Shown: piece after piece, positions 17,472 through 25,316 of the stretch | Position numbering within the stretch: position 1 is the stretch's first letter | Layout of the letters: the number at the start of each line of letters is the position of its first letter | Source of the DNA: Arenicellales bacterium | Lineage (GTDB): Bacteria; Pseudomonadota; Gammaproteobacteria; Arenicellales; JAANXG01 | DNA: 36,309 nt | Direction: 5' to 3' | NCBI GenBank assembly: GCA_030066885.1 | Contig: JASJAT010000039.1 | Span: forward strand, 1 to 36,309 | Program-made: the position numbers and the translations under genes | The notes under the pieces: generated by a model | What the model saw: the letters and a program-made list of their open reading frames with translations, nothing else | The model's database searches: none | Told to the model about the DNA's origin: nothing

Positions 17472-19067
17472 ATGAAAGCAGGCGAAGCGATTACCCATTT
17501 GCTTGCGGCTTACGGGGTCAAGCATGTATTTGGGATTCCCGGTACCCACACTTTGGAACTGTATCGTGGTTTAGCCAAGGATTGTGGTATTCGACATATC
17601 CTTGCGCATCACGAACAAGGTGCCGGTTTTATGGCCGACGGATACGCGCGAATTACCAACCGGCCCGGTGTGTGCTACGTGATTACAGGCGCAGGTGTAA
17701 CCAACATTTCTACCCCCTTGGGTGAGGCTTATGCCGATTCCATACCGTTGCTGGTGATCTCGCCAGTAAATGCTGTCGATGGCGGGGGTCACAACCAGGG
17801 CAGGTTACACGAAATTACGGACCAAGCTGCGGTGACAGCGCCGCTCACAGCCTTTAGTGCTACCGCACAAAGGGTAGAGGAGATCCCCGAACTGATCGCC
17901 AGGGCATTTTTAACGTTTGTGAGTGAACGACCACGGCCGGTGCACATCAGTGTACCTCTACCATTACTAGGGCAAGACATTACGACGAGCTGGGAACCGT
18001 TCGATTTACCCAAGATGCCGCGCGTTCCGGGGGGTGAACTTGAGCGTGCCAAAGACTATATTGAAACGGCACAGAAACCGATTATTGTCGCCGGCGGTGG
18101 CACGAGATTCTGCTCCGACTTAGTGATCGAACTGGCAGAATCCCTGGGTTGCCCGGTGATCACTACCGTTGCCGGGAGAGGAGTCATCCCTGCATCCCAC
18201 CCGCTTTGTGCTGGAGCACAGCTTCGCGTACCTCTTGCGCAAGCCATGCTCGGCGAAGCCGATCTAGCCATTTTTCTCGGTACGGAATTGGCGCAGACCG
18301 ACCACTGGAATGACGATCTGCCTATACCCCATAGGCAAATCCAGATCAACATAGATGGTCCTAATTTGCTGAAAAAGGGTGAAGTCGTAGCGATGCGTGG
18401 AGATGTGGCAGACGCAATCGAAAGGCTTTGCAGGCAGGTATCTGTCAAACAAAAAGAGGCACGCACGCTGGTCAGTACGAAACGTTGTCTGGAACTGCGT
18501 TCCAAAATGGCAAGTACTATGACGGCTAAGGAGCGATGTCATTGGCAGGTGCTCGAGATTCTGAGTGAAACCTTACCTGACAATGCGCAAGTATTTAGCG
18601 ACATGACTCAACTTGCCTACACTGCGATCGATTTTTTACCCTTGGAGCGTCCCAATAATTGGCACCATCCAATAGGTTTTGGCACTTTGGGTTACGCGCT
18701 ACCAGCTGCAATCGGGGGTGCCATCGCTGATCCATCGCGCATGACGCTGGTCATTGTAGGGGACGCTGGACTGCAGTACACCATGCAAGAGCTGCCATTG
18801 GCCGCAGAGTTGGGTTTAAACGTTAAAGTAGTATTGTGGAACAACGATACACTGGAGCAAATCAAAGACGACATGGTCGCAGCCGATATTCCACCAATCG
18901 GGGTTCGTCAAAAAAATCCTGATTTCCGGTTATTGGCCCAGGCGTGCGGATGGCAATACGGTAATGTAGACAAGCTTGAGGAACTTGCGCCGGGGCTGGC
19001 GCATGCATTCACCCGGACGGGTCCCTACCTTTTACAGGTCAATGAACACCAGCTCTTTCCGAGATAG
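17472..19067 (+). CDS. aruI: Thiamine-diphosphate decarboxylase, AruI-like (2-ketoarginine decarboxylase)
   Basis: A 531-residue ThDP enzyme of the acetolactate synthase fold with N-terminal PYR, central and C-terminal PP domains. The cofactor glutamate is E48 (HHEQGAGFMADGYAR). The PP signature begins VGDAGLQY at about 429 and ends at LWNNDTLE, with Ala at the third position of the usual G-D-G. The N-terminus (FGIPGTHTLELYRGL) and its context fit AruI, which decarboxylates 5-guanidino-2-oxopentanoate to 4-guanidinobutanal in the arginine transaminase pathway. It starts 15 bases after the permease gene, and its AruH-like partner is on the other side of the importer. The aldehyde dehydrogenase and guanidinobutyrase that would follow are not in the window. 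ThDP fold is secure; substrate is inferred. Confidence 0.78.
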   Translation: MKAGEAITHLLAAYGVKHVFGIPGTHTLELYRGLAKDCGIRHILAHHEQGAGFMADGYARITNRPGVCYVITGAGVTNISTPLGEAYADSIPLLVISPVNAVDGGGHNQGRLHEITDQAAVTAPLTAFSATAQRVEEIPELIARAFLTFVSERPRPVHISVPLPLLGQDITTSWEPFDLPKMPRVPGGELERAKDYIETAQKPIIVAGGGTRFCSDLVIELAESLGCPVITTVAGRGVIPASHPLCAGAQLRVPLAQAMLGEADLAIFLGTELAQTDHWNDDLPIPHRQIQINIDGPNLLKKGEVVAMRGDVADAIERLCRQVSVKQKEARTLVSTKRCLELRSKMASTMTAKERCHWQVLEILSETLPDNAQVFSDMTQLAYTAIDFLPLERPNNWHHPIGFGTLGYALPAAIGGAIADPSRMTLVIVGDAGLQYTMQELPLAAELGLNVKVVLWNNDTLEQIKDDMVAADIPPIGVRQKNPDFRLLAQACGWQYGNVDKLEELAPGLAHAFTRTGPYLLQVNEHQLFPR

Positions 19068-19075
19068 TTAAAAGA

Positions 19076-19145
19076 TTGAAAGTTTAAAGTTTAAAGAACC
19101 CATTTCCTAACAGGTTCTTTTTGCTTTCAACTTTTTACTTTGAAC
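19076..19145. terminator. Imperfect palindrome and likely bidirectional terminator
   Basis: AAAGAACC (19093-19100) pairs with GGTTCTTT (19113-19120), followed by further T residues. Outer A/T-rich arms (AAAGTTTAAAG-type against CTTTCAACTTTTTACTTT) extend the pairing. It fills the gap between the convergent aruI-like and cysC genes and belongs to the A/T heptamer repeat family. Confidence 0.55.
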
Positions 19146-19798
19146 TAATCAATAAACCCGTTATCCACCATATAGTTGATCAATTGATCCGCACACTGTT
19201 CGGCGGTTAGGGTGTCTGTACTCAGAATGATATGTTCGCGCTCCGGTGTTTCGTATGGAGAATCAATACCGGTAAAATGAGGAATCTCTCCTGCCCGCGC
19301 TTTCTTATACAGGCCTTTGGGGTCTCTTTGCTCGCATAGCTCTAGAGGAGCCGACACGAAGACCTCAATGAACTCATCCTCTTCGAATAGATTACGCACC
19401 AATCTTCTGTCACTCCTGAACGGAGAGATGAAGGAGGCTATGGTGATAATCCCCGCATCCACAAACAACTTAGCCACTTCGCCGACCCGGCGTATATTTT
19501 CTATCCTTTCTTCGTCGGTAAAGCCGAGATCCTTGTTCAATCCGTAACGGACATTGTCGCCATCGAGTAAATAAGTATGCTTGCCTTTGGCGTTGAGTTT
19601 TTTTTCAACAATATTCGCAATAGTAGATTTTCCGGCGCCCGATAGACCGGTGAACCATAACAAGCAGGGATGCTGTTCCTTGATTTGTGATCGTGTTGCT
19701 TTGTCTACCAGCAATTCGTGCCATACAACATTAGTGGCACGTCGCTCGACCTGTCTTTTTTTCTTTATTGGTGTTACCACACTTGATTTCATATCCAT
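19145..19798 (-). CDS. cysC: Adenylylsulfate (APS) kinase
   Basis: A 217-residue APS kinase, which phosphorylates adenosine 5'-phosphosulfate to PAPS for sulfate reduction or sulfation. The P-loop is GLSGAGKST (51-59); LDGDNVRYGLNKDLGF and SFISPFRSDR carry the substrate-binding and phospho-acceptor segments; YKKARAGEIPHFTGIDSPYE is the C-terminal lid region. The first 25 residues (basic, KKKRQVERR) extend beyond many homologues but end in the ATNVVWH segment common at the start of CysC. A GGGGGA precedes the ATG. It stands apart from any cysDN sulfate adenylyltransferase, and may serve sulfated glycan or lipid synthesis rather than assimilation. Confidence 0.96.
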   Translation of the reverse strand: MDMKSSVVTPIKKKRQVERRATNVVWHELLVDKATRSQIKEQHPCLLWFTGLSGAGKSTIANIVEKKLNAKGKHTYLLDGDNVRYGLNKDLGFTDEERIENIRRVGEVAKLFVDAGIITIASFISPFRSDRRLVRNLFEEDEFIEVFVSAPLELCEQRDPKGLYKKARAGEIPHFTGIDSPYETPEREHIILSTDTLTAEQCADQLINYMVDNGFID

Positions 19799-19851
19799 CT
19801 ATCCCCCATTTCTCTAACCACAAATAGTCACTGAGATATTAGTAACCGTAC

Positions 19852-19857
19852 ATTATA
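19852..19857 (-). promoter_or_regulatory. Possible -10 element for cysC
   Basis: The complement reads TATAAT about 54 bases before the cysC start. No good -35 box lies 16-18 bases further upstream, so this is weak. The rest of the 296-base gap to the next gene has a short GC-rich palindrome (ACCGGTAAGGGCCGGT at about 19949-19964) and no ORF. Confidence 0.3.
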
Positions 19858-20094
19858 GTTACTATTTTTCAACTTTCTTTGCTTTAAGGGTGCGCCTACA
19901 GCGTAGCACCTTGTATCTACAAAGATTTCCTAACTGGATCTGCCCCACCGGTAAGGGCCGGTAGTTTACCGAGCGAAGAGCCCCGGGGTAAAGAGGCTGT
20001 ACCGTAATTGGTTTGGGTTTACTCCCTCAAACTATGAGTTTGCACTGGTATACCGAAGATAGTAATAATCAGGACAGGTTTCCGTGACTTATGC

Positions 20095-21225
20095 GTGACG
20101 TTAGAGAGCGTGAATACATCTTTGACAGGACTTGATTTCACGCCACTTGAAGGCAGCCCCTTCGGGGTAGAGGTCGAGGGCTTTGATTGCGTTAAGGTTA
20201 CGTCGGGACAAGCCGATGTGATCAGGCGGGTTTTGCACGAAAACCAGTTGTTGGTTTTTCGAGATCAAGGTCACCTCGTGCCGCAGGAAGAAGTTGAGTT
20301 TTATAGAAAAATAGACACTGGGGCGACTACGGTATGGCGTGACCAGACTCAAAATCCCTGGGAAGTGTACAAAGTAGAGCAGGGCAACCACGCAGGAACC
20401 TACCAGGTCCCCGATGAGCCGGGGGTTCTGGTATTAGGTAAGGGGGATATCGATCATTTCGGTCTGCGAGTGAAGTTAGGTGGGGCCCGAGCAGCCTATG
20501 GTGAAGACAATGGTTCACAAGTACTCGGCGGTGGGTCGTTACAGTGGCACATCGATGGTGCGTTTTATGACCACGAACCATGTATGTATACACAAATGAG
20601 ATGCATCGAAGCCCCGAAGAGTTCGGCACACTGGATCGACTACGACGATGGATCGGGGGCAAAGTTATATTGTTATTCTGGATCAACTGCATTTGTCAGT
20701 GGGCGACGTGCATTTCGATTGTTATCCGCAGACCAGCAAGCCAGATCGTTACACATGAAAGTGCACTATCGGGTTCATCCATTTAAAGCCACCTTTCGTT
20801 TGGGTAATTCAAAAAATGGTCTGCGCATAGTCGATCCTGAGGCAGAAAAAAAGTTTCTTGATGGGCAGGATGACCCCGGCCTCCCGGTACAAGACCGTGC
20901 AGCAAAAGTGCATCCTTTAGTGTGGACCTGTCCGGTCACAGAGAAAAAAGCGTTGATGCCTCATCCTCGGTGTATGAATCACTTAGAAGAAGATGACGGT
21001 CATATATCGATTCACCTTGGTGTAGTCGAATCTCGGTTTCTCATCGAGGAATTCATGCGTCCAGGTATAAACCCGGAGCATGTCTATGTACACGCGTGGC
21101 ACCCAGGTGATTTGATAATTTGGGACAACCGGTCGATATGGCATAGCGCAACCGGAGGCCTCGCGCCGAACGATAGAAGGATTCAGCACCTCACAGCATT
21201 TAATGGAGCTGTGTCACCTCAATAA
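20095..21225 (+). CDS. TauD/TfdA-family Fe(II)/2-oxoglutarate dioxygenase
   Basis: A 376-residue dioxygenase, about 90 residues longer than TauD because of inserts after the N-terminal domain. The iron triad is H152 and D154 (LQWHIDGAF) plus H350 (WDNRSIWHSATGG). R361/R362 follow the distal His at the place of the 2-oxoglutarate-binding Arg, but the next conserved Arg of TauD (MHR) aligns with L366 (RRIQHLTAF), and in TauD that Arg helps hold the sulfonate. Taurine is therefore an unlikely substrate; the family also oxidises other sulfonates, aryloxyacids and amino acids. The GTG start has no clear ribosome binding site. It sits alone between cysC (divergent) and a small converging gene. Confidence 0.88.
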   Translation: MTLESVNTSLTGLDFTPLEGSPFGVEVEGFDCVKVTSGQADVIRRVLHENQLLVFRDQGHLVPQEEVEFYRKIDTGATTVWRDQTQNPWEVYKVEQGNHAGTYQVPDEPGVLVLGKGDIDHFGLRVKLGGARAAYGEDNGSQVLGGGSLQWHIDGAFYDHEPCMYTQMRCIEAPKSSAHWIDYDDGSGAKLYCYSGSTAFVSGRRAFRLLSADQQARSLHMKVHYRVHPFKATFRLGNSKNGLRIVDPEAEKKFLDGQDDPGLPVQDRAAKVHPLVWTCPVTEKKALMPHPRCMNHLEEDDGHISIHLGVVESRFLIEEFMRPGINPEHVYVHAWHPGDLIIWDNRSIWHSATGGLAPNDRRIQHLTAFNGAVSPQ

Positions 21226-21255
21226 GTAAATAGGTTGGCGAAAAAACGTAAAAAG

Positions 21256-21450
21256 TCAGTCTCGCCTTTCCCAAGGTGCCCACAAGTGAGTAGAAGCCAG
21301 CATAGTGGTATAGCCAAAGATGACGGAAGCCAAAGCCGAAGCAATCGGTTGTTGCCCAGTATACAACGTCGCAATGCTGAACAGTAAGCATGCTGTAACG
21401 CCAACCAATATATCCCGAATTCTTACTTTAAACTCTAACGTGTTGCCCAT
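21256..21450 (-). CDS. Small membrane protein
   Basis: A 64-residue hydrophobic protein starting MGNTLEFKVRIRDILVG and containing two membrane segments (about residues 13-32 and 35-52) and a WAPWERRD tail. The start at 21450 is chosen over longer upstream options because GAGGAT lies about ten bases before this ATG. The open frame extends to 21582, but the added N-terminus looks unlike a real protein. Family not recognised. It converges on the dioxygenase gene. Confidence 0.5.
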   Translation of the reverse strand: MGNTLEFKVRIRDILVGVTACLLFSIATLYTGQQPIASALASVIFGYTTMLASTHLWAPWERRD

Positions 21451-21742
21451 TTTAAGCATCCTCAAATATCTAAAAGTCTTAACTAAAATCAGCGAGAATG
21501 GATGACACAATAGTAAACATCGAGCCATTTTCTGGCTTGACCAGACACGCCAAAGGGTTTTCTTTTGTTTGGGAAGGGCCAAATACTCATCCTTTCGTCC
21601 CCTTTTTATATATAATCAGCCAAAACATCACTTCGTCTGATTGAACTTAACCCTTTTCATCCACTATACCTCTGGCCGGAAACACGTTAACTCACTACAC
21701 TGTGTAGCGTTATTTCGGACAAGTGGTTATCCTTGATAAAGC

Positions 21743-22183
21743 ATGTGTAGGTCTACTCACAATGTCGTGAAATTCGTTTTCTGCTGCGCGGTACTGCTGG
21801 GGACTTCGATAATCCCCCTTGGCGGGGTAGCGCAGGAGGGCCTTAAGATTGAGCTAAACAAGCTCGAGCCGGTGGAGGGCGCTTGCCGAGCCTATATGGT
21901 TTTTGAGAATCAAAGCGGGCAGGCATATGAGTCGTTGAAACTAGACCTAGTCATGTTCGACTCAGATGGGGTAATTACAAAACGGTTGGCGGTGGAAGGA
22001 GCGCCTCTTCCAGAAGGGAAGACCAGTGTGAAGCTATTCGATATCAAAGATGTAACTTGTGAACAATTGGGTCGAATATTACTCAACGACGTTCTGAGTT
22101 GTCGCGGCCCAACAGGCGAACGCAACGATTGTCTGGCGGACATACAAACTGCATCACGTAACTTGGTGTCATTCTTCAAATAG
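21743..22183 (+). CDS. Secreted protein preceding the TonB operon
   Basis: A 146-residue protein with an N-terminal signal (VFCCAVLLGTSIIPLGGVAQ) and a small beta-rich domain: LKIELNKLEPVEGACRAY, then KLDLVMFDSDGVITKRLAVE, KTSVKLFDIKDVTCEQLG and a final DVLSCR...NDCLAD. Four cysteines suggest two disulfides. I recall this family as a conserved partner upstream of ExbB/ExbD/TonB genes in proteobacteria, but its role is unknown; a periplasmic accessory of the energised complex is the natural guess. The ExbB gene starts 34 bases after its stop, so it is likely the first gene of that operon. Confidence 0.7.
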   Translation: MCRSTHNVVKFVFCCAVLLGTSIIPLGGVAQEGLKIELNKLEPVEGACRAYMVFENQSGQAYESLKLDLVMFDSDGVITKRLAVEGAPLPEGKTSVKLFDIKDVTCEQLGRILLNDVLSCRGPTGERNDCLADIQTASRNLVSFFK

Positions 22184-22217
22184 ATGGTCCATCGGTTCCA
22201 CGGTCTGAACTAGTATC

Positions 22218-22889
22218 GTGATAGAGCGTATCAATATCTTGCTGGAGCTTGGCGGCCCAGTACTCATCGCGCTTATCATCTTGTCAGTTGTGGCGTTGAC
22301 CATCATCTTGGTTAAGGTCTATCAATTCACTTCTATGCGGGTGCTCGACAATTCGTTTGTCCCGCTAGCTTTACGCCACTATCGGGCGGGGCAATATGAA
22401 GAGGTATTAAGGATGCTGTCCCGGCGGCGCAGCCCGGTCGCGCGGGTTATGGATGTGGCCATCGTAGGGTACGCTAGAAGTGACTTGGGCGAACCTATGG
22501 TCCGGGAGGAGGTCGAACGTGTGGCTGCCGTTTATTTGGAGCGTCTACGGTCTTACCTGCGCGGACTGGAAGTGATCGGAACGTTGAGTCCATTGCTGGG
22601 TCTGTTGGGCACGGTTTTGGGTATGATCGAAGCATTTCAACAGCTTGAACAGGCCAGCAGCCAAGTGAACCCTGCAGTACTATCTGGCGGCATTTGGGAA
22701 GCGTTGTTGACTACTGCGGCCGGTCTGGTCGTCGCAATCCCCACACTGGCAATGCTTAACTGGTTCGAACGGATCGTGCAGCGCACCGCGCATAACATGG
22801 AGAATGCAGTAACCCAGGTTTTCACATGGGCTTTTAACGAACCGCCCGTTGAACATGGAACTAACAGGCTACAGACAACGCAACGGTAG
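22218..22889 (+). CDS. exbB: MotA/TolQ/ExbB-family proton channel protein
   Basis: A 223-residue inner-membrane protein with three membrane spans at about 14-34, 119-141 and 160-182. LGLLGTVLGMIEAFQ and the third-span GGIWEALLTTAAGL carry the family signature, including the conserved Glu and Thr that line the channel. It forms the pentameric channel that, with ExbD, drives TonB-type energy transfer. GTG start. Its 3' end overlaps the next gene by 35 bases, so translation is probably coupled. It could equally be called TolQ-like; the TonB gene downstream favours ExbB. Confidence 0.9.
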   Translation: MIERINILLELGGPVLIALIILSVVALTIILVKVYQFTSMRVLDNSFVPLALRHYRAGQYEEVLRMLSRRRSPVARVMDVAIVGYARSDLGEPMVREEVERVAAVYLERLRSYLRGLEVIGTLSPLLGLLGTVLGMIEAFQQLEQASSQVNPAVLSGGIWEALLTTAAGLVVAIPTLAMLNWFERIVQRTAHNMENAVTQVFTWAFNEPPVEHGTNRLQTTQR

Positions 22890-23298
22890 TAACGTCGAAG
22901 AAACAACTCGCCGACGCCGATCGCTGGTAATTTTAACGCCGTTGGTGGACGTCGTTTTCATTCTGCTGGTATTTTTCATGTTGGCCGCCAATTTTTCGGA
23001 TCAACGGGTCATCGACATGCTGACTCCGGCCGCAGCCAAGGAAGCGGCGGAAGCCGATTCCATCGGTGTCGTATTGATAAGGGTTGGACGAAACGGCATG
23101 CTGAATATCAGCGGATTACCGACGACCCCGGTCAGACTGGCGCAGGAAGTCGCCGTGCGTTCAGTGGGTGATATCGAGTACAGTTACCTTGTGCAACCCG
23201 ATCGGGGAGTTTCGTTGCAAGAAGTGGTCTCGGTTGTGGATCTATTGAAAAGTTCCGGCGCTCGGAGCGTTTCCCTTACGCGCAGGCCGGGATCATGA
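22855..23298 (+). CDS. exbD: ExbD-family protein 1
   Basis: A 147-residue ExbD/TolR-family protein: short cytoplasmic N-terminus, one membrane helix with the essential acid D32 in LTPLVDVVFILLVFFML, and a periplasmic domain ending in LTRRPGS. ExbD dimers sit inside the ExbB pentamer and the Asp carries protons. I prefer ATG at 22855 over TTG at 22849 because the residues before it add nothing typical. It overlaps exbB and shares a four-base ATGA overlap with the second ExbD gene, so the three are translationally coupled. Confidence 0.9.
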   Translation: MELTGYRQRNGSNVEETTRRRRSLVILTPLVDVVFILLVFFMLAANFSDQRVIDMLTPAAAKEAAEADSIGVVLIRVGRNGMLNISGLPTTPVRLAQEVAVRSVGDIEYSYLVQPDRGVSLQEVVSVVDLLKSSGARSVSLTRRPGS

Positions 23299-23699
23299 GA
23301 ATACATCCACCCACTGAAAACCACCGTACGGAAGTGACCATGGTCCCAATGGTCAACGTCGTGTTCTTATTGCTGATCTTCTTTATGCTTGTCGGTCGGA
23401 TAGCCCCAAATGATTCCTTAGATATTTCACTGCCCGTCTCTTCAAGCGAGCAGGCACAATCCGACGAGCTGACCCAAATCGTAATTGCGGCAGACGGACG
23501 CATGGTGTTGAATGGTGATGAACTGGATATGCCTGCACTAATTGGTGTGGTGACAGACATGGTAACGGAAGAGTCCACAACGCGTTTCGAATTAAAGGCA
23601 GACGCCAACCTGGAAGCGAATCGGCTTATTCTTGTTATGGAAGTTCTGCGTCAGGCGGGTGTGCAGGAGTTGGCGTTAGTAACAGAGCGCGTTAGATAA
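23295..23699 (+). CDS. ExbD-family protein 2 lacking the conserved Asp
   Basis: A 134-residue second ExbD-type protein with the same layout as its neighbour. The helix reads VPMVNVVFLLLIFFMLVG, so the position of the proton-carrying Asp (D32 in the upstream protein) is N21; the codon is AAC at 23356-23358. The periplasmic domain is intact (TTRFELKADANLEANRLILV). It may pair with ExbD 1 to make a heterodimer with a single acid. Starts in an ATGA overlap with exbD and is followed four bases later by tonB. Confidence 0.9.
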   Translation: MRIHPPTENHRTEVTMVPMVNVVFLLLIFFMLVGRIAPNDSLDISLPVSSSEQAQSDELTQIVIAADGRMVLNGDELDMPALIGVVTDMVTEESTTRFELKADANLEANRLILVMEVLRQAGVQELALVTERVR

Positions 23700-23703
23700 A
23701 ACC

Positions 23704-25035
23704 ATGTTAGTGGATATCACACACTGGTTAATCGCCTTTCTGATTGCACTTTCGGTACATTTAGCGGGATTGTTGTGGTTCGACCCGCCGAGCCAATCCC
23801 CTCCGCCAACGTTGGATTTGTCTGGAGACAACATTGTAGTGCGTCTTGGCACAGGATCGGGTCGCGCAGGGCAATTGGCAACACTGTTGAACCAACCCAT
23901 GGAGACGGAGCAAGTTAAATCCGTTGGCTCGGCCGATACCGAGACACCAGTAACCGTAGAGAAGCCTAGCGAAGACGATATTAAGACTCCCGTTGAACAG
24001 GTCGCTGTACCACAGGTCGTACGACGAAGCCTGGAGCTAGAGACGGTGGAGTCGAACGAGTCCCAGAGCGTTGTCGCGGTGGATCCGGAAAGCGAAGTAA
24101 CAAGCGTGGATGTAGCAGTGACGGCTAAGCCTTCGGCGAAACCGGACGAGACGGAAGCTGTGGAAGTTGTCGTAGCGGGACCTTCGATAGAAGAGAAAAC
24201 GGAAGTTGCTGTTTCAAGCCCTGTGCCTACCCGTGAGCAAGTTCAAGGGATAGACGTAGCAGATACAGTTAAGGCGACACCCTCGGTTGATGAGACGCGT
24301 GAAGTGGACGACTTAAACCAAGTCGCAGTTCGCGTTAAAAGCCCAGACGCTGAAATTACCGAGATGGTTACAGCGGCTCCCTTGGTTGATGAGCCGAATG
24401 AAGTACAGCAGGAAAATCCTATATTGGCCCAGGCGCAAAGGCCTACAGATAGCCAGTTGGTAATGCACTCTGAGCCGGCGCCGGTAGCTGTCGAACCTGA
24501 GCTGGCACGCACTGCAAAAACGGAAAAGCATCCCGAGAGTATTTCTCTGGCAGCGGTGGTGGTTGATCTGGAAGAGATCGAAGAAGTGACGGAGAGAGAG
24601 CAGAGTACCGCCGTTACCCAGCCATTGCCTTCACCTGTTCAAACGCCACCGCGCGAACAGGTTGCACGGGCTGTTACGCTAGAGGAACTGCAGGGAGGAA
24701 GTGGTGTTAGCGCTCGGTACGCCGGACTTTTGAAAGGCTGGCTGCAGGAAAACATGCACTATCCGCGTGCAGCCCGACTCGCTGGCCAGGAAGGGCGGGC
24801 AATAGTTCGGTTTGTGATCGATCGCAGTGGCAAGGTTTTATCAATAAGATTGGAACAGGGTTCAGGTCATCACGTATTGGATCGCGAAGCGGTAGAGATG
24901 ATTGAGCGCGCTGATCCATTTCCTGTCATGCCTGCAGAGATGATTACTTCCGAACTCGAATTGCGAGTACCCATCGTGTTTGAGATCCATGATGAATCGT
25001 TGATCAGGCAGATCCCACCGATCTATCTTGAGTAG
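23704..25035 (+). CDS. tonB: TonB-family energy transducer
   Basis: A 443-residue TonB-like protein. One N-terminal membrane helix (about 8-26) has the conserved His in ALSVHLAGLLWF. A long Val/Glu/Pro-rich periplasmic region follows (about 30-330) with several imperfect units of the form A-x-P-S-(V/I)-(D/E)-E-x-x-E-V, at about 139-152, 157-167, 190-200 and 224-233. The C-terminal TonB domain starts at about 338 (ARYAGLLKGWLQENMHYPRA) and includes the GRAIVRFVIDRSGKVLS strand pair. It spans the periplasm to power outer-membrane receptors; no receptor gene is in the window. Longer than E. coli TonB because of the repeat region. Confidence 0.92.
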   Translation: MLVDITHWLIAFLIALSVHLAGLLWFDPPSQSPPPTLDLSGDNIVVRLGTGSGRAGQLATLLNQPMETEQVKSVGSADTETPVTVEKPSEDDIKTPVEQVAVPQVVRRSLELETVESNESQSVVAVDPESEVTSVDVAVTAKPSAKPDETEAVEVVVAGPSIEEKTEVAVSSPVPTREQVQGIDVADTVKATPSVDETREVDDLNQVAVRVKSPDAEITEMVTAAPLVDEPNEVQQENPILAQAQRPTDSQLVMHSEPAPVAVEPELARTAKTEKHPESISLAAVVVDLEEIEEVTEREQSTAVTQPLPSPVQTPPREQVARAVTLEELQGGSGVSARYAGLLKGWLQENMHYPRAARLAGQEGRAIVRFVIDRSGKVLSIRLEQGSGHHVLDREAVEMIERADPFPVMPAEMITSELELRVPIVFEIHDESLIRQIPPIYLE

Positions 25036-25066
25036 CCCTTAACTTTTACAGAAGAAGGCCTCTACT

Positions 25067-25246
25067 ATGAAAACAATTGTGTGGGTCCTTTACGTTGTGA
25101 TTTCCAATGCCAACGGTGATCCATATGGTGTGGCTGAAATGGAAACTGTGTTTGAAAGCAAAGAAGCGTGCAAACAGAAAGCGGTAGCAATGCGGCTCTA
25201 CACAGAAAACTACGGCTGTCGACCCATGATAGTAGCGAGTTCCTAG
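25067..25246 (+). CDS. Small 59-residue protein
   Basis: Translation begins MKTIVWVLYVVIS and contains FESKEACKQKAVAM and NYGCRPM, ending in IVASS. AGAAGG about ten bases upstream of the ATG supports the start. Two cysteines and the hydrophobic N-terminus suggest a small secreted or membrane-associated protein. It follows tonB by 31 bases and may be the last gene of that operon. Its last five codons and stop fall inside a palindromic repeat starting at 25231. Family not recognised. Confidence 0.55.
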   Translation: MKTIVWVLYVVISNANGDPYGVAEMETVFESKEACKQKAVAMRLYTENYGCRPMIVASS

Positions 25247-25316
25247 CCCTTAGTAGCGAGAGTGAATATCTCGCTGGTTGTTTTTGCTAGCTACTAGGCG
25301 CTAGGAACTCGCTACT
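25231..25316. repeat. Palindromic repeat at a convergent junction, likely bidirectional terminator
   Basis: AGTAGCGAGTTCCTAG at 25231-25246 is repeated inverted at 25301-25316, and the pairing continues inward with few mismatches (TTAGTAGCGAG against GCTAGCTACTAG), leaving a short T-rich loop. The left arm supplies the TAG stop of the small gene at 25067 and the right arm the TAG stop of the cytochrome gene at 25312. Related text occurs at 12424, 14114 and 28293. Confidence 0.7.

Noticed and set aside
18056-18505. 149-residue minus-strand ORF
   Set aside because: Antisense to the aruI-like gene, which has full cofactor motifs.
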